A stretch of DNA of 28,267 nt from Paraglomus occultum (lineage: Eukaryota > Glomeromycota > Glomeromycetes > Paraglomerales > Paraglomeraceae), in contig CAJVPJ010000331.1 in NCBI GenBank assembly GCA_910592205.1, forward strand, positions 1 to 28,267. Reading direction: 5' to 3'. Below, one piece after another: positions 10,768 to 22,061 of this stretch. The notes under the pieces were generated by a model. The model made no database searches and was not told the DNA's origin. It saw only the letters and a list, made by a program, of their open reading frames with translations. How positions within the stretch are numbered: the first letter of the stretch is position 1; each line of letters starts with the position of its first letter. Both the position numbers and the translations under genes were made by a program.

Positions 10768-12477
10768 TCACAAGCCCCTCGACTTTAATCTCATAGGTAT
10801 ATCATCTTTAGCCATAAGAACGAACCTCTCGGCCTCTTCAACCTTCTCTGCAGGAATAGCCAATTCGACATCAAAATTCTGCATAATCAATAGCAATATC
10901 AACTTAACTTCCACCATTGCCAATCTCTCGGCTGGACATATTCTCGCCCCATAACCGAAAGGTAACCAGGTTAATGGCTTAATTTCGTCTTTTCTCTGTT
11001 GACTCCATCTGTCAGGATCAAACGTCTCTGGATTGGCGTAGTAATCTTTACTCGAATGGACTAGAGGTGTGGGGAATAGCACTGTTGTCCCGGGCTCGAG
11101 TGATAATTCATCTCCATTTGTTAATGTAAACGTAGATGGCGTGTCAGTGGGTAATAATCGCGCAACAAAGACACTGGGTGAGTGCAGGCGAAATGCTTCT
11201 TTGACCACTGAATTGAGAAATTCAAGATCCGCAAGATCCGCAAGAGAAGGCAGACGACCGTGAAGCATCGTATCTATTTCTTTCTGGAGACGACGTTGAA
11301 TTTCTGGCATTTGCGCCAAGCAGAAAAGTGTCCAAAGGATACCAATACCAGACGTGTGGTAGCTAGCGATCAAGAAACATGTCATTATCATGTATATCTG
11401 GAACATCGAATAAAGTCACGTGAATATTAGTAAATATCAAGCTATTAGAGGAGCAAATCTTCGCGTCCTTTATCAATATGCATCTTGTTTCACTAACCAT
11501 ATCATCTGTAAACGGCTCACCAGTCTCTGGATCATTGTCTTCAATCATGATCGTCAACAAATCTCTTGCCCCTTTTTCCTTTCCGCCTCTCTTGATTTCT
11601 TCTTGTCTTTGATCTATAAGATTCTTAACGTTTTCTTGGACATATTTTAGGGCATCTTGGATTTTCTGGTTCTCGTTTTCATCAAAAAGACCAAATTGCT
11701 TGTCGAAAAGACCACCCAGAACGAGATCATATGCCTTTTTGAATTCGGTCAGGTCGATATCCGTTCTACCTTCCGTACTAATAAAAAGAAGAGAGAGAGA
11801 ATGATGCTAAGTAAATGTACAAGTAATTCACACTACTTGTATCTAATAGTAAAAGTTTGCCTTAGAAGAGTTTTGGTAGAAATATGAAACGATAGAGCAA
11901 GACAATCATCCTGCATTCGTATTACAGCTCCATTTCTGCTTTCTTCGGCTGCCTTCTTCCATTCGTTTATAAATTGAATGCCAATATCGCAAAGCGTTGG
12001 GAATTTGGCTTCAATAACTGCTTACAAATAAGATATTGTTTACTTTACACAGGCTTTCCATTGATTGTCCACATAGTCTATGATCTCACCTTCTTGACCG
12101 AAAGCTGCGCCTACTGATTTTCTGAATCTTGCCGCCCGACCTTGCTCATAAATTTGAAGATTATCATGACCCAAGAGGTCAGCCACAAAGGCAAATAATT
12201 CTTTTGGTCGATTTCCACAAGATAATGTGGCTTTCATCACCGCGGTGTCTATGCAGGATATGGTATTTGGCATTGGTAGACCATGACTGGCAATAGGGCC
12301 TTGCTCAGAATGGAGTTTCTTGATATACGGAATAAATCCACCAGCCTGCTTGAGAGCTTCTTGAGGATCGAGAGATAAAGATCGTCGTTTATTTTTTGCG
12401 TAGATGAGATAAGCGGGTATGAGGAGAATGGCAAGGACGAGGATTGAATAGATATCAATGTTACGAAGCAGTGACAT
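10768..12477 (-). CDS. Cytochrome P450 with atypical I-helix and heme loop, 4 exons
   Basis: Exons in transcript order: 12477-12051, 12017-11837, 11777-11498, 11397-10768; 1518 nt, 505 aa, full P450 length. The N-terminal anchor (about residues 9-26) is followed by a basic stop-transfer NKRRS. ExxR is EAFR (363-366), the PERF equivalent is DPDRW (423-427), and the heme ligand is Cys450 in FGYGARICPA. Two features are unusual. The I-helix reads IASYHTSG (306-313) with His310 where the acid of AGx(D/E)T normally lies, and the Gly two residues after the heme Cys is Ala452. Both can be tolerated in natural P450s, so altered oxygen activation is inference. The intron 1 acceptor is uncertain by three bases. 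Intron 2 is modelled with donor AA/GTAGTG. It diverges from the P450 at 14145. Confidence 0.85.
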
Positions 12478-14144
12478 GATGAGCGAAAATCAAATCGAGT
12501 GTGGGAATTTCATATGTAGCGGAAGATCATAAACTATATAATAATAATATTATTATAAATGGTACTTATAATAACACTAAACCTTAGTATTAGCCTCATC
12601 TGCAAGTAAATCAAAACGGGGTGCGGAAAAGCCTCTATTACTATGAGTGATGTGATTGTAAACGGGTATTTTTTTATAGGAAGGACTTGTTCACTTATTC
12701 AGACAAATTGACGAGTTCTACAACTATTGCATACTTTAACAATACTTGATGCTCTAGTGTTCTTCACTTTCTATGGAGTTACATAATTTACCTAACAGGA
12801 ACAGGGTTACTATCCAACGAAGACCTGTTTCTCAAAATTCTAATGAGAATGAGATACAACGCTGATAGTACTTTCTAGTCCAAGAACATAAGTTTAATAT
12901 TAATAGTTAATAAGGTCGCATTCTAGGGATGGGAGACGTAAAAGATTTTGTTAACTTAATTGAGCCTGTCAAATTCGACCACTTTTAAGTACTCATTCTA
13001 AAAGCATCACGAGTCTCTTTACATTTATATTTAATACAACGGGACAATGTACCTATTATCTGGGTGCGATTAAGGACTATTCACCCAAAGTTGGCCCTCA
13101 AATCCGGCAACGTCCAAATTTGAAAAGCAAATAGTTAAATAATTTTGTTGTCTAGTTTATCTAGTGTAGACAACTTCTATATTGCGCGACATTTAAAACC
13201 AACAAATGATTACCGAGAAACAGTTTCAACTTTTAATTTTAGCTATGGTATCTAACTGAAAAAGGAAAAGGTTAGAAGCAGTCGAGCATTTATGAATGTG
13301 ACAGGATGGAGGGGGACTAACGTGACCAGGGTTTAACGGTCTTCAAGCCTGAAAAAGGTTGGTATTTGTTGCTTCATACCTACACAGACCAGAAACGTAC
13401 GTCGATCATCCTAACTGTCGATTGAGAAACGGCGTAATAGTAATCACAAATAAGCGTGTAACTTTGAACCGAATTGTTCAGAGTTATTTTTAGCCAACAA
13501 AGCATAGTGACATGATAACCGTCTGTCATTACAAGTCGTGAGTCGATTGTTTCACAATTGTGTCCCAACTGCAATCAATCTTTTTCTAATAAGCATGTTT
13601 TTCTAATTTTAATTTACAGAGTAGCATATTGATATGTACATATGTATTATATTTATGTGTATCACTATATTATTATTAGTAAAACAGATTTAATTGGTCT
13701 AATAGTGTTACTTAAATTAATGAAGAATTTGAATACAGCACGAAGCCGAGATATCGAGATGTATATGATGATTGTATGTTTTTATTGACACTATTATTAC
13801 TAAACAAACCCTATTTTAGAAAATTTGTCATTTGCCAATGACATACGAAGTCAACCAAATCGAGTAGCGTCAATTATGATTATCCCCTATTATCTATGGA
13901 CTATCATAACTGTATCACGTTACACTTTATCTCGGATATTTCCACGCATATATGTGTTCGGCCTTATAGCTTACAATATGCGTATCAATAGTGTCCATTT
14001 TTGCTCACATGCAGGGTGGATTATTCCATATAATTTTTTTATAAAGAGAGCCCATATTCCGTGAAAATTAAAATAATTACACAATTAGCAGAATTACCGA
14101 TTCTATAAGATTTCATAATTTAATACGTTGAGCTATTAGACAAG
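12478..14144. other. Intergenic region between two divergent P450 genes
   Basis: About 1.67 kb with no convincing coding exon. Starts of the minus-strand P450 (12477) and plus-strand P450 (14145) both face away from it, so it must contain both promoters. Near 12539-12559 there is an AT-only inverted repeat (TATAATAATA and its complement around one base), 60-80 nt upstream of the minus-strand start. The open frame near 13825-14064 has no recognisable protein character. Confidence 0.6.
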
Positions 14145-15839
14145 ATGAACAGCATACTACATCGATTTTTTTTCAATGTAAAAGAATTGCATTACATAAT
14201 TTTATTCGATTTTGAATTCTCATACGGACGATTATTATACTGCTTAGTTAGCGCCGTGGTGGCAAAATTAATATATAATGCAGTGTATGATTACTACTTT
14301 AGCCCACTCAAAGTGATCCCGGGACCCAGACTAAACGCAATTAGTAACATACCGATTCGATCACGAAGACCCGAAGGAAAAGTGTTTGAATGGTTCTATT
14401 CACTTCATAAACAATATGGACCAGTCGTACGTGTTGGTCCGAGAATGATTTTATTTTCGGATAAAGACGCCGTTAAACAGATAATCGTGACCGATGTATG
14501 TATAACATGTAAACAAAACGATCGATGTGTTGGAGTCTTCGCGTGTATAATTAACCCCATCTACTTTTACAGGATTTTCCAAAAAGTGAAGAGATTGTCG
14601 GAATACGGACTGATTCGTCATTCCAAACCCTCTTCTCTGCAGATGACAAATCCTTTCACAAAAACAGAAGACGTTTATTAGCTCCGGCATTCTCTATCAA
14701 ATACACTTCTTCACTCGAGCCTTTCATGCGTTCGTGTGTCCAAACCCTCGTAGGGCTAATACACGACGCAGTTATGAACAATAACTCTGAGAAGCCAACC
14801 ATAATAAACATTTATCAATGCGTACAAGCAGCTACTTTTGATATTATTGGCGAAACCGCATTCGGAGAATCGTTCAGATTATTGGAAAACGGTGAACATC
14901 CTTTACCAATTAAGGTATTTCAGGATCTTCGAAGGCGCGTATTACGTGCAACATTCCCTTTCCTAAAACCTTTTTTACGACAAGATCCTTACACTGAAGA
15001 AGTAAGTATAAAACAGCTTGACGCTTACTCGTTATTTATTGGTTTATTTATTTCTTCTGTTTTATTTTATTCTCAATGCGCAGTTTGTCGCCAACATTAT
15101 TCGAGATCGAGCTGCTCTAAATGCAAAAGGAGTACGACGTCACGACATTCTTCAAATCCTTATCGATGCTAGAGATGAAGAAACTGGCAAGGGCTTGACC
15201 GAATTCGAAATATATGATCAAGTCATGGAGTTCTTAATTGCCGGTGGTGATACTAGCTCATTTACAGTCAATATGACTTTGATACTCTTAATTCAGAATC
15301 CGCAAGCGCTAAAATCATTGGTAGCCGAGCTGGAGAAAGCATTTTCAGACGTCCGCAATCGCGATCAATCAAAGCTGTTTGTTCCAGATCATGACACTCT
15401 GAAACAGCTTAAATATCTTAATGCAGTTATCTACGAAACTCTACGCAGATTTCCTGTTTCTCTTGCTGGTATTCTCAGGCAAACTAAAACTGATACTGTA
15501 ATAAGCGGATATTTTATTCCAAAAAACACAACTGTTTCAGCATCCTTTTATCAAGTTCAAAACTCCAAAGAGCTTTGGGGACCTGACGCTGATGAATGGG
15601 TACCGGAACGATGGCTTGATGCCGACAAAATACCACGAAATTGTTTCTATGGATTTGGTGGCGGATCTCGTGTATGCATTGGTCAACATTTTGCTTGGGC
15701 TGAAATGAGATTAATATTAGCTTCTTTGGTGTTGAACTTTGACTTAACCCTAGTACCTGATCAAAACCTGGAGTTGGTGCATTTTATTACTCCCACTTTA
15801 AAGACAAAAAAGTTGGAAGTGGAGGTTCGCCTAAGATGA
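14145..15839 (+). CDS. Cytochrome P450 monooxygenase, 3 exons
   Basis: Exons: 14145-14495, 14573-15001, 15084-15839; 1536 nt, 511 aa; both introns (77 and 82 nt) are phase 0 with GTATGT and GTAAGT donors. N-terminal membrane anchor around residues 27-43, then VIPGPRLNAISNIP. C-helix region HKNRRRLLAPAFS, I-helix IAGGDTSS (312-319), ExxR as ETLR (378-381), PERW (434-437), and heme loop FGGGSRVCIG with Cys458. All diagnostic residues are canonical, so the enzyme should be active. It belongs to a different P450 family from the other two: sequence, intron count and intron positions differ. The substrate cannot be told from sequence. The gene diverges from the P450 ending at 12477. Confidence 0.92.
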
Positions 15840-17627
15840 AATATTAGCAGCAGAGTATGAAAATCTGTCGGATGCACGAAGGATGCTCTGGTAAAAAAGA
15901 CAGATTCGAACCAAAAGGCCTCGAAAATAAAAGTTCGGGCTGCGTGTCAAGTGGTTCAAGCTGTTCGATTAAACGGAGCAATGAGAAGAGGGTCGGCATC
16001 GCCCCGGGTGTATCAAATCAACATGAGAATGTGTTTTTGTGAAACAAGCAAGCAAACAAACAAGCTTAGCTGCGCGAGTTTATTGGTTGTAAATAAAATT
16101 GTGAACAATTGTTAACTGGTTCATTCCAATCAGAAACTCCAAAAGTCTATTCTGAAACGTGTCGGCGTTATTGAAAATATAACATCCAATTAATGATCCA
16201 AAACGTGTGCTTTTAGTTTCAGTAATAGTAGCTTATTCCATGCCTTTAAAATTCCGTCTCGTCCATAGCCATGCCTTTTTATTCGCTTATTATTAATATT
16301 ACTAAAAGGATATATATATTTGTTCTCTCAACTGACTATTGACAATTTTAGTATTAGTATCATAATTTTACGTCAAAGTTTTGGACAATGATGTTATCGT
16401 CAATAGTTGTTTTAATTATTAAAACCTAATTACATTGGCCAGAGAATAATATCAAAGATAAAGGTTATTATTTTGATTGGTACAACACGTTAAATGAAAT
16501 TACCGAAGAGGAGGAAAATATTTTTGTTGATATTTATTCCTTAGATCTACTCTATTTGATAAACTAACCAATATGATGTGGGGTTTCCTCTAGCATTTAT
16601 GACAGCTCGTATACGAAGGGGCATACTATCTACTAAATTTGCGGCGTTAAAGAGATAACAGATCCGATACTCTTCCCAACTTTGATTTTCTTTATATCTT
16701 GTTCTGGCTTTTTGTCCATGATGTTTGTCAGGAGTTCAATCTGCAGAGCTCGGTCAAATTTCCTCGATGCCCGAGAGAGAGAGAGGACGGGACTGATAAT
16801 CCCACTGTCTCCATCCCGATCGCATGGATGTGTTCGAGGGGGGCCTTCGCCCGTGAAGATATTTAGTAAACGACAACTGATCAACTTTCGAAATAGAAAT
16901 CATCATATTTGAGCATATATATAAACGCGAGTGTGAGGTCTTGGCATTTAACGAATATGGATCGTATATGAATAAATAGATAAGGACGCAATATACATTA
17001 ATATCATTATATTTTATCGACCACATATTATCGCATGAGACACACCTGATAATACGAAAAGCAGAAGCGACCGAAGATTAAATATAACTCGAAAGTCTGA
17101 TAAGTCTAATGGCGTTCGATTCTATTATTTCAACGTCTTTATGACAGGATAATGGGAGTAAGCCAGATTAAAAAAACAACTATTGTCAAAAGAAATGAGA
17201 GTTAACTTAGAAGCAGAATTGTTCACAACAGTTTCACGCGCGAGGTCATATATATTGTAGAACATTGACAATGTCTTGATAAGAAAAAGTGTCAAATGGA
17301 AAGCCTTTAAATTAATAAACGTAAAGTGCTCAAACGACATTATAAGTTTTGTAAACGAAGGTTAGCTCTTATTATAGAGATATTAAAGATAGATTGTAAT
17401 CCAATGTACTTTTCCGAATCGTTTTAAATAGATCAAGAGAAGCTTATCTCATTTTGCAGATAACGTTTAGCATGAGTCTTTTTTTTTAGGAAGACTATGA
17501 CTAGGAGCGAACAAGAGTATCGTATCGGCGTTTTCTGTACCGTTCGCGTTTTCTCTTTAGGAATCAGCGAATTTTGACTCGATAAAAAACCAAACCTAAT
17601 CTGTACTACGTTTACAATATCTGGTTG
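15840..17627. other. Intergenic region, no gene recognised
   Basis: About 1.8 kb. The first 200 nt are the probable 3' UTR of the P450. Around 16633-16884 both strands are open for about 80 codons and contain an AGAGAGAGAG run, but no domain pattern is seen and I do not call a gene. The remainder is AT-rich and unstructured. Confidence 0.45.
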
Positions 17628-18013
17628 ATGTTGGAAATTCCAAATCTTATTATGTCTGTTCCTTCGCGGCGAATTTTATTAACACTATTCACATCAAAGA
17701 ATTGCTCTCTTTGTGAAGAGGCAAAGATCGTCCTCGAGCGCGTTCGCCACAAGGTATTTTATAGAGTCTGTCAACTAAATGTATTTTTTTTTTCAAGTCA
17801 AATATATACACCATCGGATTTCGTAACTAGATACCGTTTGAACTCGAACAAAAAGACATACGCGCTCCCGGGAATGAGAAATGGTTTGAAGAATACAAAT
17901 ATGATATTCCTGTTTTACATCTTAACGGCAGCTTTCTGCTAGAACACAGAGTAAACGAGGAGACCCTTGAGAAAACTCTGACGAAATTCAACAGAGATGG
18001 AGTGGTCGAATAA
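17628..18013 (+). CDS. Glutaredoxin-like small thiol-disulfide protein (DUF836/C5orf63-YDR286C type)
   Basis: Exons 17628-17753 and 17831-18013, phase 0, 102 aa. The thioredoxin fold is shown by an N-terminal beta strand (RILLTLFTS), the redox pair CSLC at residues 26-29 at the start of helix 1 (EEAKIVLERV), EQKDI on the next strand and the cis-Pro strand YDIPVLHLNG (Pro69), then a C-terminal helix. Length agrees with the small single-domain family. Members are glutaredoxin-like, and most have no assigned substrate. Both cysteines are present, so a dithiol mechanism is possible. An alternative start at the Met in LIMSVPSRR would shorten it by eight residues. It converges with the FG-GAP gene, with stop codons 80 nt apart. 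Confidence 0.85.
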
Positions 18014-18092
18014 AGCGATGAAAAGATTCGCAAGCTGCATACGAACGACTTGACCGGTTAAATGTGCCAGATCACTTTATTTGACTATTTTC

Positions 18093-19799
18093 CTAAGCAA
18101 CGTAATCATATTTGTATATTTCTACACAATTGTTCATCATTCCAATAACCAATTCATCTTGATCATCTTCGTCCACATCTGCAACAGCCAACGTATATAT
18201 CCAATCCTCCGTTGTGATTCCCTGGATGAACTGTCATCAACTACAAGTTAGTAATGCGTTTACGGTTTTCAATAGATAAAATAAATAAAATGGCAACCTG
18301 TCCGTCTTTATATATTCGGACTTCGTTAAAGTGCCCAGTGCAAAGCAAGTAATCAGTTTCAGCACTATCTAGTCTGTTCGGACGAAACCGTGCCACATTC
18401 AAAACAGGATAATCGATCTTGAGCAGCGTAGTGACCTAAAATAAACTCAGTCCGTAAACTATTTACACATATATACAAGACGATATGGTATAATCTTACC
18501 TGATAGCGTTCCAGTAAATAAATATATCCATTCTCCCCTCCAAGAATGACCTGTCGAACGCGTGGGTCATAAAACAGTAACGTGCGATAGTCCCTTCTAA
18601 AATACCCTGTACACATCTATGGATAACATAATCAATTTGGTTTCACTTGGATCTTATACAATAGTTATCAGTCAACGATACGTACCGAGTTTATAGTATA
18701 AGGAACCTCGATGCTTAGAACTCTCTGTCCTCCTTGTATGAAATGTACATATGGACTTCTGTCGCATGCAAGTAAATAATCTGTTTCCACATTAAAATGA
18801 TCCAATAGAGAAACAAATAACATGCAACGAATTCGAGGATCGCAGGTATCCTTCTACTTCCAACCGTGAAACAGACGCACAACAATAGACAATGGTAAGA
18901 ATCAAAATGCGAAAAATCAGATCGGATGACATCCAATAATACTACTCTACTGACCATAACTCCCGCTGTCTGTTGTAAAATATCAGTCTCGTCGGTTAGT
19001 TTTATTCGCCACATATGCTTGTAAGCGGTAAAAGCGGAGATTACTCCCGATGCATCCCCAGCCACTATTTCATATCCGCCCACTACGAATAGAAGATTTA
19101 AGATGTCGTGATCAAATTATTCATAATATTAAAAGTCTTCAATCAACAACTTATATATAAAAAAGACGTATAAAAAAACAGAGTACAACGCAAACAAAAC
19201 GAAATGACTAACCGGCGTCTTGGAAAATCTCCAAGCATCTAACAGCGGCCCCCAAGTTCCTTTTGCTGAGCATTTGCTTCTTCTCGAATATAGTTACTGT
19301 TCCATGCGAATCGCCTACTATGAGGTCGGTCGAACCAAACCGAGTTACGTCGAATAACAACATCGATTGGATGGATCCACCTTTAGTCTCTATTACGACA
19401 TCTTCCTGGTCGGATACGATAACTTTTTTGCATCAACTACGCGGAATCAACCAAACTAACGATCGAATTATTTACATGCAAGCTCTTCCGTAAATCCAAA
19501 TGTAGGTATCAACTCACCTTCCCTTCGTTAAAAATAATCACTTTTCCTGATTCAGTACCTACAGCGACTGACACCATCAAACTTTTCTTGTCCATTTGTG
19601 TATCATCCGATGGTGCACCTACCGCAAGACAATTTACAGACGAATTTAGAGTACGTATCCATGTTCTTTTGAATGCAGGTAATACAGTACGCAATCTCTT
19701 CTTTGATCGATATGGTGAAGAGGGCGGTGAATGAGTCTTTGATTTGTGATCGTTGGTTTGATTCTTATGTTTCTTTGTAGAAGTACGTTTACTCTCCAT
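18093..19799 (-). CDS. FG-GAP/VCBS-type beta-propeller protein (ITFG2-like?), 7 exons
   Basis: Exons in transcript order: 19799-19518, 19422-19213, 19082-18955, 18853-18686, 18616-18500, 18435-18298, 18230-18093. A basic Ser-rich N-terminus (about 50 residues) precedes recurring blades of the form LIVGDSHGTVTIFEK, EIVAGDASGVISAF, DYLLACDRSPYVHFI, VILGGENGYIYLLER and LAVADVDEDDQDELVIG. The last is an FG-GAP calcium-loop-like DxDxDxxDELVIG motif. The overall plan resembles ITFG2-class propellers, but I cannot fix orthology. Exons 2-7 join in phase. The junction of exons 1 and 2 is one base out of phase as drawn. Moving the donor 41 nt upstream (G/GTACTG) restores the frame at 379 aa but removes part of a blade. 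Either that, or a 1-nt indel, is present. Confidence 0.75.
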
Positions 19800-20256
19800 T
19801 GGCCCCCAATATCGGTTTAGTCACAAAGTAGCGTAGTAGTTAGATCGGGTAATAGTATCACCATGTCTATTAATGTTACACGAAACGCGTCTTGTCAGGC
19901 TTATACTATAATTTCAACCATAAGCCAATTATCAAAGGCTGAATAAAGACCTCAAAACTCCAATTATCAAAGAGGTGCATGATACGAAAACGCACAACCG
20001 GGTAAATGGGCTTTGATGCCTCTTTCTCTAACTGCTTTCCCCTCAAATTAGTATTTGCGCTTTGGCTCAACTGTTGTATACGAATCGGATTTAAACAATG
20101 TTGATTTATAACCCATCGAATGTTATTCCAAGTCTTTGATAAAATACGACCAAATACAGATAGCGGAAGAAGCAATACGAAGCAACGTCTTTCCGGATCA
20201 AACAAGCAGAAAACACAAACTATGTCATGCTTGTTGGCCGAGTAATTGCACTTTAG

Positions 20257-20423
20257 TGACGGAAACAAAACACTTATCCTGGCAAATGATGAGACTAACC
20301 ATTGTCAGGCACTCACAAGTTATCGAAAAGTGGAAAAGAGATTACTGGTCGAGGTTAATCAATTGGACCAATGATTTTGTGAAAAAGAGTGGACAACGTT
20401 GGGAAATGCACTATTCTTTGTAA
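20257..20423 (+). CDS. Possible last exon of an unrecognised small gene
   Basis: After a plausible acceptor (CTTTAG) the plus strand reads about 54 residues with natural composition, including VIEKWKRDYWSRLINWTNDF and SGQRWEMHYSL before a stop at 20421-20423. It is rich in Trp, Arg and Lys, as in small mitochondrial proteins. No convincing upstream exon could be joined. An ATG at 19863 opens a 27-codon frame, but the link is speculative. TTTGTAATAA at the stop could also be a donor. Confidence 0.3.
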
Positions 20424-20619
20424 TAAACCGGGCATTGTAGACTATTCGTTGGTCACAAGAGGAGTTTTACCAGTAAGGAGTGAGATTATGATACTTTAAC
20501 TGTCGCTGCTTGTATGAAATAACAAATTATTTCGACATATAATGCGCCGCTGAATGCCAATATGCAATTTCCATGGCTCGTAAGATTGCTGCTAGAGTTT
20601 TATTATTGCGAAGAAAGTC

Positions 20620-21060
20620 TTACATCTTCATTGGTTGTGGTTGTATTTGTGTCTTTGTCAATTCAGCTCTAAAGAGATACCTAATGTCAGCAATAGTGCC
20701 ATAAGAAAAGTTACGGTCGACAACGACACCCGCATCTGGAAAAGAAATCAGTTACCTTAATTGTTTAGAGAACTCATCCTCAACATCCTCGTCATCCCAA
20801 TTATCCTCCCATAAATGAGTTTCTTTGTCTTCTTCGGTTTCATTCCAATCTGTTAGGGAGAGTATGATTAGCACATGAAATATACAATGATTCATTTTTG
20901 ACCAGATTTATGCACCTTCTGCAGCGAATTCCTCAAACTCATCATCCTCTTCAAGTGCACCCAATTGTGGTATATTTGTGGGTGGCTGTTGCCCTGGTTT
21001 ATTATTGTCAGGTCTCTTGTCTTGGGGTTTTGTTGATGCTGAAGTCGATTTTGAAGACAT
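20620..21060 (-). CDS. SEM1: SEM1/DSS1, 26S proteasome lid and TREX-2 subunit
   Basis: Small, highly acidic, intrinsically disordered protein that is a subunit of the 19S regulatory lid, of TREX-2 mRNA export complexes and (as DSS1) a partner of BRCA2-like proteins. Exons in transcript order: 21060-20916, 20849-20756, 20668-20620; 288 nt, 95 aa, phases consistent, all GT-AG. A variable Lys/Pro/Gln-rich N-terminus is followed by the two signature acidic-aromatic segments, [15 protein letters not shown] (spliced across intron 1) and [18 protein letters not shown], then the C-terminal helix SKQLRAELTK (spliced across intron 2). It is slightly longer than typical family members (about 70-90 aa) because of the N-terminal tail. 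It is divergently arranged with the Tim17-family gene, 364 nt apart. Confidence 0.93.
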
Positions 21061-21424
21061 TCTTTAGTCTGACGGTAATATCGAGGCTTTGAGCAAATTC
21101 CTAACTGAAGAACAAGATTATTGATGCTGACGCAATATGTAGGCTGACGAGCAAGTTCTTAGCGTGACTTGTATCACATATACCGCCAATTAAAAACCTT
21201 GTATCTCAGCATGATCACACTGCTAGCAGATTTATATTTTGAACTCTCCTCATACTATGTTTACAGCGAACAAACACCGATCAATATGTAAACTTGCTCT
21301 ATCTCGTCTTATGTATAAACTACAATGACATCTGATGTTAGTCTAATGCAGATTCTCGGAGGTACAAGATTTTAACTGGCAGCAAAACTTGCGAAAGTGT
21401 ATTAGATTTTTTGCGTCACCGACA
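21061..21424. promoter_or_regulatory. Divergent intergenic promoter region (SEM1 / Tim17-family gene)
   Basis: The 364 nt between two oppositely oriented ATGs must contain both promoters. No strong TATA box was identified. The open frame upstream of 21425 on the plus strand is not needed by the gene model. Confidence 0.5.
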
Positions 21425-22061
21425 ATGTCTGATACATTCACGCCATCAAAGCTCGATCGTGCCAGTTTGGCCCCAGGAGAATTTATTGCAACTGTAACGA
21501 CTGTAACTTCCCTGTGGGCATTTTTTATCGGTTCAATTGACGGAGCCAAACGTGCGAGCCTTCAATACCTTGCTGAACATGCGCATGTGCTCCCAAAAAC
21601 AAAGCAAGGATGGTATCTGTATCATAGACGAAAAAACTACGCTGTAATACTCAATTCAGGAAAGATCGGCTTGCAATACGTGAAACGGTTTGGGGGATTA
21701 ACTCTGGTATTTACGGGAACGCAAGCAGCACTAGATAAAGCGCGTGGTGAAGCAGACATGATTGATTCTGTCGTGGCTGGGGCTGGAACAGGGCTGGCTA
21801 ATTCATTTTTGTGTAAGGATCGAAAGTACTGGGTCTGTGAAAAAAAGTTGGTTTTTTTTTTGAAAGATGTTGCTAGCAAATTTTTGATTTTGAACAGATC
21901 GTCTATCTCGACGAAGTACTTTGCATGCATGTATGATAGGTGGTGCAGTTGGACTTTTCGCTGGCGGAATGCAAGACATGATAAATATTTACCAAGGAAA
22001 ACCAGTTTGGTATTGGAAACAAAAGTCAAATGTAAATGGAAACAGTGTGGTGAAAGATTAA
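21425..22061 (+). CDS. Tim17/Tim22/Tim23-family mitochondrial inner-membrane protein
   Basis: Exons 21425-21812 and 21940-22061; 510 nt, 169 aa. Splicing T/GTAAGG to ATGATAG/GT gives NSFLCGAVGLFAGGMQDMIN. Hydrophobic helices with small-residue (GxxxG-like) spacing are seen at about residues 17-38 (FIATVTTVTSLWAFFIGSI), 78-100 (FGGLTLVFTGTQAAL region), 110-130 (DSVVAGAGTGLANSFL) and 131-142. This is the four-segment plan of the family, which includes the Tim17/22/23 translocase channels, NDUFA11 (complex I B14.7) and TIMMDC1. The segment LQYLAEHAHVLPKTKQGWYLYHRRKNY is closest, from memory, to fungal TIMMDC1/NDUFA11-like members rather than a core translocase, but I cannot fix orthology. The start at 21425 (CAATGTCTG) is preferred over an upstream in-frame non-ATG extension. 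The 127-nt intron has a T-rich stretch. Confidence 0.8.

Noticed and set aside
11861-11862. GC-AG intron (AG/GCAAAC donor) in the 4-exon P450
   Set aside because: A canonical GT donor (AA/GTAGTG) 24 nt downstream keeps the frame, stays open and gives a better protein, so a rare donor is not required.
9268-12477. Gliotoxin-like (epipolythiodioxopiperazine) cluster suggested by GGCT plus P450s
   Set aside because: No NRPS, glutathione transferase, thioredoxin-like oxidase or transporter is present. GGCT is also a common housekeeping enzyme.
13825-14064. 79-codon open frame with FPRIYVFGLI, similar to a stretch near 8240
   Set aside because: The similar stretch at 8240 lies in an intron, and the match is only about ten residues, so chance is likely.
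16633-17026. Overlapping open frames on both strands near 16.6-17.0 kb
   Set aside because: Antiparallel open frames through a GA-rich run without recognisable motifs; most likely chance.
19906-20268. 120-codon minus-strand open frame upstream of the FG-GAP gene
   Set aside because: No domain pattern and no splice support. The opposite strand near its end has a better exon candidate.
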